Shown here: in pieces, positions 14,002 to 19,511 of the stretch
Layout: each line of letters opens with the position of its first letter
How positions within the stretch are numbered: the stretch's first letter is position 1
Assembly (NCBI GenBank): GCA_001799195.1
Contig: MGSU01000003.1
Location: forward strand, 1,647 to 21,157
Source of the DNA: Deltaproteobacteria bacterium RIFOXYA12_FULL_61_11
GTDB taxonomy: Bacteria; Bdellovibrionota_F; JAHFAK01; YA12-FULL-61-11
DNA length: 19,511 nt
Direction of reading: 5' to 3'
The notes under the pieces: generated by a model
Database searches by the model: none
What the model was told of the DNA's origin: nothing
The model's input: the letters and a program-made list of their open reading frames with translations, nothing else
Made by a program: the position numbers and the translations under genes

Positions 14002-14365
14002 GGGTCTCCGGGGATCTAGGGCTGAGTGGGTGTACCAGAGGGGGGGGAGAAATGCAAGGTGTGGACGGACAAATGGACAACACGACCGCCACACCGACGG
14101 CGCCTGCCTCCTGCCTGACAGGCCTGCTTCCTGCGGCCTGCTAGAGGGGTGCGGCCCTGCACCCACCACGCCGCTGGAGGTCGGCATCCCTGCCGCCACC
14201 CCGACGCGTCGAAAAGGACTGACCCTTTTTCCACGTCAATTCTTATTTCGTGCGCGAAGAAGGCCTTGGTAGGTCCTGTTCTCGGAGTAACGCTTCCATG
14301 CTTGCCGTCGAATCGACCCGATGCTACCCTTGCCGGCATAGAAAAGGTGGTGGTGAGGGTGGCGT
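14002..14365. other. 364-bp gap between divergent lepA and lipoprotein genes
   Basis: It must hold the lepA promoter (minus) and that of the lipoprotein gene (plus); I find only weak hexamer matches for either. It contains a G8 run at 14040-14047, a 20-base-period direct repeat at 14102-14134 and a small A/T-armed hairpin at 14211-14231. No coding frame is convincing. Confidence 0.5.
14102..14134 (+). repeat. Short direct repeat, 20-base period
   Basis: GCCTGCCTCCTGC (14102-14114) recurs as GCCTGCTTCCTGC (14122-14134), with 12 of 13 bases identical. The bases between the copies (CTGACAG) complete a small GCCT/AGGC hairpin. Confidence 0.5.
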
Positions 14366-15844
14366 GTGGAAACCGAGTCCAGTTCTGGAAGTTTTTCTTT
14401 CCAGGGACAAGTCCGGCTTGGGAAGTCGTTCCCGTGTTCTCTGGTACTGCCGATCATGTTGTTCTTTTTCTCTCATCTTGGTTGCAGCTATCTGATCGAT
14501 TGTGGTGATCTATCGGAATGGTCATGTAGTCTCTATGATCATTGCGACCCGATGTACGCTGAACGCACCAATATCGATCACTTGAACAATTGCATCGATA
14601 GGAGAGACATGTACCTTGGCTGTGCCCAACAACTTGGGATTTCCAATTTGGATAATCGAAATGAAGTGGGAATAATGAGCTTCATTGATGCCAAAGGGAA
14701 TTGTATTGTTCTCCAGAAAGATGGGCATCACGAATACTCTGACGATCTGTTCAGCGGAAAGGATTGGATCGATCCTGAGACAAGAAGCCAGCCTTGTTAC
14801 CATGCATTCGAACGAGTCGTACAAGATAGCAATGATGAAGATTATTTTACAGGCCGACAACCGAAGGTTGTAGAGTCATCGGGGTTCGTGGTACCTTGGT
14901 CCACCGAGCATTGCTCGGACGTTCCTGAAGACCAAAGAATCACAGCGAAGAAAATCAGCGGTGAGTGTAGCCGACTGGGCATCGAAGAATGTGTCGAGGC
15001 CAAACAATGCCATCTTGTTTGGGCGGCAAGAAGAAGCATCAAATGGGGATGCGACCTGCCGCTCAAGCCGGTCGGTTGTACCGAGAAAAGCGACTGCGGT
15101 GGGGCCTTCGTCAAGTATCTCGACACCGACGGGATCTGTTGGTCTTTCAACGAACAATGTGCCCCGACGCGTGAGGAATTCCAAACGATATTGGCCAACC
15201 TGTCGAACACAAGGGTGAAACTACGAGGTTCCTGCCCCGAGAACCGCGATTTCAGGTTCCCCTTTCCCTGTCATGAAGTTCTCTATGAGGAGAGTTTACG
15301 AGACGACAACGAGGATCGACTGCCTGACATACTCTATGATGTACCTCCCGATCAGCACGACTGGTTTGACTATGATCTCAACGGGAAACCTGATTTGATC
15401 GAACTATTCAGTCTGCCGGGTCGTCACGACGATGCATGGTACCGCTACCAATTGTATGATGATAATCTAGATGGTATACACAATCTCTTCGAGAACCTGT
15501 CTACTAACCCTGCTGATTGGTTCGACGGAAATGACAACGGCATACCCGATGTAATAGAAGTCTATTGTCCACTGTCGCCGAGAAACGAGTGTATCTACAA
15601 TGATGTCGAAGCCATTGTCCATCGTTTAGAGCCCTATGCTCCGGACCTTCGAACTGCGCTTCGACATCCGCGACGTTGGCGCGATTGTGACGGAGACGGG
15701 AACCTGGATATTTTCCAATACCTCATGCAAAGTAAACGTCATTGGCCGCCTTCGTATGGGGATTGTTCCGTCGATGTGTCCGACATCACGCTACCTGATG
15801 GTTTCAGGTACCCGCCGACAACTGGCACGACCAATGGCAAGTAA
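14366..15844 (+). CDS. Cysteine-rich lipoprotein with EF-hand-like calcium-binding repeats
   Basis: This 492-aa predicted lipoprotein has an unusually long start (about 20 residues) and then FPCSLVLPIMLFFFSHLGC, where HLGC is the lipobox and Cys40 the likely anchor. GTG 14366 follows GAGGG by six bases. The mature protein has about two dozen cysteines, probably paired as disulfides outside the cytoplasm. The C-terminal third holds five acidic loops of the D-x-D/N-x-D/N-G-x-x-D type: DDNEDRLPD (313-321), DYDLNGKPD (335-343), DDNLDGIHN (365-373), DGNDNGIPD (387-395) and DCDGDGNLD (440-448), each followed by a short helix. These are typical of calcium-binding thrombospondin-type-3 or dockerin-like repeats. 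The N-terminal part is unassigned. Its base composition is clearly more AT-rich than its neighbours, suggesting recent transfer or fast evolution. Confidence 0.78.
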   Translation: METESSSGSFSFQGQVRLGKSFPCSLVLPIMLFFFSHLGCSYLIDCGDLSEWSCSLYDHCDPMYAERTNIDHLNNCIDRRDMYLGCAQQLGISNLDNRNEVGIMSFIDAKGNCIVLQKDGHHEYSDDLFSGKDWIDPETRSQPCYHAFERVVQDSNDEDYFTGRQPKVVESSGFVVPWSTEHCSDVPEDQRITAKKISGECSRLGIEECVEAKQCHLVWAARRSIKWGCDLPLKPVGCTEKSDCGGAFVKYLDTDGICWSFNEQCAPTREEFQTILANLSNTRVKLRGSCPENRDFRFPFPCHEVLYEESLRDDNEDRLPDILYDVPPDQHDWFDYDLNGKPDLIELFSLPGRHDDAWYRYQLYDDNLDGIHNLFENLSTNPADWFDGNDNGIPDVIEVYCPLSPRNECIYNDVEAIVHRLEPYAPDLRTALRHPRRWRDCDGDGNLDIFQYLMQSKRHWPPSYGDCSVDVSDITLPDGFRYPPTTGTTNGK

Positions 15845-15936
15845 GAGGCAAATGTATCTCAAAACGAACCCTCGGTAGGACTTCCTTGCAGAGCACCGGC
15901 GGAACATGTCTCCCGAGACCTCCTCTGCGAGGGCTC

Positions 15937-16922
15937 TCAGCGTCCGGTCAGTAGGTCGACCAGGACCGGATCCAGAGCAGGCCAGGGCGGGACGAAGAAG
16001 CTCGAGTTGTGCCAGAGCAGTACGAAATGGCCGCGGTATTTGCGCACTGTGGTCACCAGCTCGTCGAGACGTTTCCGCACCTGCTCGGGGGTGAGTTGCT
16101 GGTAGGTCACGAAACTCGCGTCCATAGCCAGGAGGGGCAGCTCGCGGAGCTGGAGGCGCCTTCTCATTCCGAGGTCGAACACCAGGAATTCGTGACAGGT
16201 TCCGCAACGGAACCCCTCGTGTCCGGATATCCGAGCGAGAGATCGAACTCCATCTCGTGATCATCCCAGATACACCAGGTGGTTGGGACCTCGAAACGCA
16301 GCGAGTGTTGCCGGCCACGGCGCAGGTGGTTGGGCGCGAATTCCTGGAACCTTCGGAATTCGGCTGCCCAACGCTCGGGCTGGTTATAGGTGACATAGCT
16401 GAGGTGAAAGCCCAGGAGGTGTCCACGACGATTGATCGCGGCGATTGCGCGGGGCAAGGTCCACGAGGTCAGGTTGTACCCGGCATCGAGCCGGGTCGAG
16501 CCGCCGACCATGAAGAAGAACTGCGCACGAACCCCAATGGACTCGGCAAGATCCATCAAGCGATCGAAGCTGTCGTAGGGGTCGGGGTGGTCGAGCACGA
16601 AGGTCGCCGCGCCGCGGGCCGCGGTGTATAGGAAGGCCCGGGCCGACCGGGTGTGCCGCAGCACGCTCAGCGAGGTTCTTGCCACCCTGCGGCGACGCGG
16701 CCAGAGCTGCAACTGATCTACATCACAGGTCAATTCCCAACAGAAGGCATGCTCGCGTCGGGGGGCGGTATAGCCGAGGTGCACCAGCATGGTCCAGAGC
16801 AGTTCGACGTACTCATCGACCACGGGACGGTGCAGGAACCCCTGGCGCAGGGCTACGCTCGAGGCTGCCGGGAAGCGCCCGTGTTCATCACGCTCCCCTG
16901 GCAGATGTTCTTCCCAGCGAGC
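15937..16922 (-). pseudogene. Polysaccharide deacetylase family protein, broken (5' end lost, internal frameshift)
   Basis: Read on the minus strand from about 16920, the frame resembles the long NodB-type deacetylases of bacterial surface polysaccharide loci: RWEEHLPGERDEHGRFPA, GFLHRPVVDEYVELLW, the metal-binding TCDVD (D146 and D148 counted from the open frame at 17159), DPYDSFDRLMDLAE, RAQFFFMVGG and the second motif GFHLSYVTYN (His252). Then RQHSLRFEVPTTW and FDLSLGYPDTRG appear, and the reading frame changes. At the C-run at 16213-16216 one base seems missing. The continuation FRCGTCHEFLVFDLGMRRRLQLRELPLLAMD, which the family expects, lies in a different frame and runs to the stop at 15937 (WHNSSFF near the end). 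The first part of the gene is replaced by IS1380 sequence. It is therefore almost certainly non-functional, unless the frameshift is a homopolymer sequencing error; the missing N-terminus would remain. Confidence 0.8.
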
Positions 16923-18074
16923 TGTCCGGCCCAGGCCAAGGATTTCTTGTACCGGTTCCATCAGGACGAGCAGGGGAAGCGACTGACGAAGAAGCAGGAC
17001 ACGACGTTGTCGGTGGTCGGTCACGCAACGATCCGGCCGGAAGGTCCGGGTCTCGCCTGCTTGGCCGAGCTGCTCGTCGAGCTCGTCCGAAAGCTCCAGG
17101 CCATCCATCAGAAGCAACTGGCGACCTTGGACGTGGATGCCACGATCATCGCGGCGCACAAACAGACTGCGCTCAAGGCCTACGAAGGGACCGTGGGGTA
17201 TCAGCCGCAGCTCGCGTACTGGGCCGAGCAGGGGGTGTTCGTGGTGGACCAGTTTCGGGACGGCAACGTGAATGCAGAGTACAAGATCAAAGAGTTCTTT
17301 GAACGAGCCTTCGCCGTCCTGCCGGGTTCTGTGACCCGGCGCAGACTACGGGGAGACAGCGCACTCTACAACGAGGACGCGTTGACCTGGTGCGACGACT
17401 TCGGCATCGAGTTCGCTGTGTCGGCTGACATGACCCAGCCGCTCCGACACAGCTGTCGAGCTATCCCCGAGCATGCATGGCACACGTATACCACGGTGCG
17501 GGGGACACGCGTGGAGGACCTGACCGAAGAACGACAGTGGGCCGAGGTCGTTGACTTCATACCCGGGTGGCAACGCAACCGTAGCAAACATGGTCAGGCC
17601 TTTCGTTATCTTGCCATTCGGGTCTGTCCGCGGCAGCGAGGCCTGTTCCTCGCGGACCAAGAACAGTGGCGCACCTTTGCCGTGGTCACCAACATGGACT
17701 GGGACGGCGAGCGCCTCTTGCGCTGGCAACGAGAGAAGCAAGGCACCGTGGAACACGGCCACGACATCCTGAAAAATGAGCTCGCCGCCGGCACCATACC
17801 CTGCGGCATCTTCGGATCCAACGCCGCCTGGTTCCGGCTCAACGTCATCGTGCATGCCCTGGATACCTTCCTCAAGGTCACGACGCTCCCCAAGGAACTG
17901 GCCACGGCCAAGCCCAAGCGCTTGCGCTTCCTCTTCTACACCATCGCTGGCTTGGTGGTCCGCCATGCTCGTTCCATCGTCCTCCAGCTCGAGGCCAACC
18001 TGCCCTCCTCGCACTGGATCGCCAATGCCCGCCACGCCCTGCTCGAGCTCGCTCCGAGGTTGGCCATGACGTAG
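16923..18074 (+). pseudogene. IS1380-family transposase, N-terminally truncated
   Basis: About 384 codons from CPAQAKDFLYRFHQDEQ to the stop at 18072-18074 match the IS1380 DDE transposase. LATLDVDATIIAAHK holds the first catalytic Asp (codons near 17130-17138), YEGTVGYQPQLAYWAEQ and FRDGNVNAEY follow, and LRGDSALYNED holds the second Asp (17355). VEHGHDILKNELAAGTIPCG probably holds the catalytic Glu (near 17751), and PKRLRFLFYTIAGLVVRHAR is close to the end. Roughly the first 90-110 residues of a full-length protein are missing. The frame stays open 5' to a GTG at 16653 only because it runs antisense through the broken deacetylase gene; residues 1-90 of that 473-codon frame are not transposase. 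I expect no activity. Confidence 0.88.
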
Positions 18075-18137
18075 CTCACACACCACTCCAACCTGCTTCG
18101 GAGCCTCGTCACCAGGACAGGTGCGCCTGCATATGCC

Positions 18138-18164
18138 CTTTTTCGGCGCGTATCGCTGAAAAAG
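18138..18164. terminator. 11-bp hairpin after the transposase remnant
   Basis: CTTTTTCGGCG (18138-18148) pairs with CGCTGAAAAAG (18154-18164) around a 5-base loop (CGTAT), with one G-U pair. The U run sits in the stem rather than after it, so it is not a classic intrinsic terminator. It could instead be a structural part of the IS right end. Confidence 0.4.
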
Positions 18165-18274
18165 ACCTCGCCAAGGTCACCACGGGCAGGCGCGGACACC
18201 TCCGATGCTCCGCTCACCTGAAAAACTCGAAAGTCGAACTCCTGCTTCTGCAAGGAGCCGACGATTGGGGTGGT

Positions 18275-18286
18275 AACGGTACCGTT
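18275..18286. promoter_or_regulatory. 12-bp perfect palindrome overlapping the ychF -35
   Basis: AACGGTACCGTT is a perfect palindrome whose last two bases are the first two of the -35 hexamer TTGCGA. A dimeric regulator bound here would affect ychF transcription; a chance occurrence is possible. Confidence 0.35.
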
Positions 18287-18313
18287 GCGAGACGGCTCCC
18301 TATCGAGTATGAT
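18285..18313 (+). promoter_or_regulatory. Predicted sigma70-type promoter for ychF
   Basis: TTGCGA (18285-18290) and TATGAT (18308-18313; five of six) are 17 bases apart. The start of transcription would be near 18320, about 26 bases before the ATG at 18346. Confidence 0.55.
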
Positions 18314-18345
18314 CCGCCGCCCACGAACGGGTGGAGGTAGGTGTT

Positions 18346-19425
18346 ATGAGTATGAGTTGCGGTCTGATCGGGGTGCCTGGTGCCGGTAAGACGACCATCT
18401 ACAATGCCATCACGGCCGCGGGCGCCGGCAGTTTCGACGGCGGCGAGATGAATCGCGCCATGGTCGAGGTCCCGGATCCCCGCGTGCCTCCCCTGGTCGT
18501 GCTCTACGAGCCGAAGAAGATCATCCAGGCCTCGCTCGAGGTCGTGGACATTCCGGGGCTGGCCAAGGGCTCGACCGCCGATGAAGGGAGAGGTACCAAG
18601 CTGCTGGGACACGTCAAGGGGGTCGATGCCCTGTTGCACGTGGTGCGCTGTTTCGATGATCACACCATCCCCTTTGCGTACGAGACCATCGATCCGGCCC
18701 GGGACGTCGAGACCATCGACCTGGAGCTGGTCGTGGCCGACACCCAGACCCTGCAGAATAAGATCAATCGGTTGGCTCGTAAGGCCAAGGTTGGTGACAA
18801 GGATGCGCTCCGCGAGCTCGACCATTGCCAGAAGGTCCTGCACCACCTGGAAGAAGGTCTTCCCGTCCGCCGACAAGGGCTCGGACCGGAAGAACTCGCC
18901 GCGGTCTACGAGTGTCACCTCATTTCGCAGAAGCCGGTCTTGTATGTGGCAAACCTCGCTTCTCCCGCCGAGGCCGAGAACGGACACGTCGCGAAGCTCC
19001 GAGAACTCGCAGCCGCCGAAGGTTCGGAGGTGGTCACGGTGTGCGGCCGCGACGAGGCTGATATCGCCCAGTTGCCTCCCGACGACCGGCCGGAATTCCT
19101 GGCTGCCCTGGGACTCCAGGCCTCGTCGATGGAAAGACTGATCCGCGCAGGGTACCGACTGCTCGGCCTGTGCAACTTTTTCACCGCGGGGGAGAAGGAG
19201 GTCCACGTCTGGACCTGCCGTCAGGGGGACCCCGCCCCGGTGGCTGCGGGCAAGATCCACTCGGACATGGAAAAAGGTTTCATCCGCATGGAAGTGATCC
19301 GCTATGAGGACCTGGTCGCGCTCAAGAGCGAGCAGGCCGTGATCAAGGCGGGGAAGCAGCGGGTCGAGGGCCGGACCTACCTGGTCCAGGACGGCGACAT
19401 TGTGGTTATCCGTTTCAATCGCTGA
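18346..19425 (+). CDS. ychF: YchF/OLA1-type translation-associated P-loop NTPase (divergent)
   Basis: YchF proteins are ribosome-associated ATPases of the Obg group. The 359-aa protein has the P-loop GVPGAGKTT (9-17), VEVPDPRVPPL, IIQASLEVVDIPGLAKGS (switch II DIPG at 68-71), GRGTKLLGHVKGVDALLHVVRCFDD, a central coiled-coil arm, and the C-terminal TGS domain (GKIHSDMEKGFIRMEVIRYEDLV, GKQRVEGRTYLVQDGDIVVIRFN). It departs from the usual form in two places: the P-loop lacks the NVGKS core (GAGKT instead), and the strongly conserved YPFCTIEPN segment before PDPR is replaced by SFDGGEMNRAM. The NxxE specificity motif is also altered (VANLASPAEAE). GGAGGT seven bases upstream fixes the ATG at 18346; a GTG at 18331 is in frame but unlikely. 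Confidence 0.93.
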   Translation: MSMSCGLIGVPGAGKTTIYNAITAAGAGSFDGGEMNRAMVEVPDPRVPPLVVLYEPKKIIQASLEVVDIPGLAKGSTADEGRGTKLLGHVKGVDALLHVVRCFDDHTIPFAYETIDPARDVETIDLELVVADTQTLQNKINRLARKAKVGDKDALRELDHCQKVLHHLEEGLPVRRQGLGPEELAAVYECHLISQKPVLYVANLASPAEAENGHVAKLRELAAAEGSEVVTVCGRDEADIAQLPPDDRPEFLAALGLQASSMERLIRAGYRLLGLCNFFTAGEKEVHVWTCRQGDPAPVAAGKIHSDMEKGFIRMEVIRYEDLVALKSEQAVIKAGKQRVEGRTYLVQDGDIVVIRFNR

Positions 19426-19459
19426 ACAGGAAGTCCATACCTGAGGAGAACGGCCGGCC

Positions 19460-19511
19460 ATGATCGTCCTCGGCTTCGGCGGTATGCACAACCCCCATCA
19501 CCCGATCGTCG
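19460..19511 (+). CDS. Start of an unidentified gene (cut by window edge)
   Basis: ATG 19460 follows GAGGAG (19443-19448), 34 bp after the ychF stop. The 17 visible residues read MIVLGFGGMHNPHHPIV, a strand-glycine-histidine start that fits several enzyme families. Too short to identify. It is probably co-transcribed with ychF. Confidence 0.6.
   Translation, partial: MIVLGFGGMHNPHHPIV

Larger units (their letters stand above)
16921..18240 (+). mobile_element. IS1380-type insertion sequence, left end deleted
   Basis: IS sequence begins abruptly near 16921, where the deacetylase homology on the other strand ends, and includes the transposase remnant plus about 170 bp of non-coding right flank. 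The left terminal repeat and the first part of the transposase are missing, so no inverted-repeat pair or target duplication can be checked. The right border is not resolved; it must lie before the ychF promoter at 18285, and 18240 is an approximate end. Confidence 0.65.
18075..18345. other. Non-coding stretch: IS right flank and ychF promoter region
   Basis: This 271-bp stretch contains the right flank of the IS, a strong hairpin at 18138-18164, a 12-base palindrome and the ychF promoter. No further deacetylase fragment was recognised on either strand, so the lost 5' part of that gene is not here. Confidence 0.5.

Noticed and set aside
14211-14231. GAAAAGG...CCTTTTTC hairpin as a terminator
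   Set aside because: The seven-base stem is mostly A-T and lies upstream of both flanking genes, so it has no transcript to end; only noted as part of the gap.
18200-18253. Minus-strand frame beginning MQKQEFDFRVFQ as the missing deacetylase start
   Set aside because: It runs into IS non-coding sequence without any deacetylase motif, and the segment is too short to test by eye.
1-19511. CRISPR array, prophage, toxin-antitoxin or restriction system
   Set aside because: No regularly spaced repeats, cas genes, phage structural genes, methylase motifs or toxin-antitoxin pairs were seen on either strand.

Overview
This is a GC-rich chromosomal stretch (by eye about 60% G+C) from a Gram-negative-type bacterium. 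It encodes several exported or lipid-anchored proteins, housekeeping translation genes and one IS remnant. The secreted TPR-like/PEGA protein, the many short unassigned lipoproteins and the infC-rpmI-rplT-merR order would fit a deltaproteobacterial-grade or uncultivated diderm lineage, but I cannot assign a phylum from the sequence alone.

Layout. (1) 3-425: C-terminal end of a HemW-like radical SAM protein. A 490-bp stretch without a clear gene follows, then an enolase-superfamily dipeptide epimerase with its own promoter, overlapped by a small lipoprotein gene (to 2569). (2) 2601-3185 (-): a small exported protein with a Gly/Asn/Asp repeat tail, convergent with the lipoprotein. (3) 3186-3610: no protein gene, but a perfect TTGACAC palindrome, a roughly 190-bp stretch closed by an inverted repeat and rich in hairpins, and a good promoter for tRNA-Val(GAC). 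(4) 3611-6473: tRNA-Val, infC (apparent AUA start with a buried ribosome binding site), rpmI, rplT, a MerR-type regulator overlapping rplT, an exported CX5R phosphatase and uridine kinase. (5) 6527-7912 (-): a large lipoprotein, divergent from a two-gene unit (an unassigned 178-aa protein plus an NAD kinase resembling the plant NADK3 branch). (6) 9434-11998 (-): an overlapping three-gene operon of a 96-aa cytosolic protein, a secreted TPR-like/PEGA protein and an MFS transporter. (7) 12199-14001 (-): lepA. (8) 14366-15844: a Cys-rich lipoprotein with five EF-hand-like calcium loops and visibly lower G+C. (9) 15937-18240: a polysaccharide-deacetylase gene broken twice, by a frameshift and by an IS1380-type element that is itself missing its left end. 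(10) 18346-19425: a divergent YchF GTPase, then the first codons of another gene.

How it fits together. Most housekeeping genes here (hemW, infC-rpmI-rplT, udk, nadK, lepA, ychF) are independent and separated by lineage-specific envelope proteins. The points most worth a second look are the structured 3311-3498 element, the infC initiation region, the three-gene operon, the NADK3-like kinase, the Cys-rich calcium-loop lipoprotein and the IS/deacetylase chimera. I do not see a known defence, secretion or biosynthetic system.
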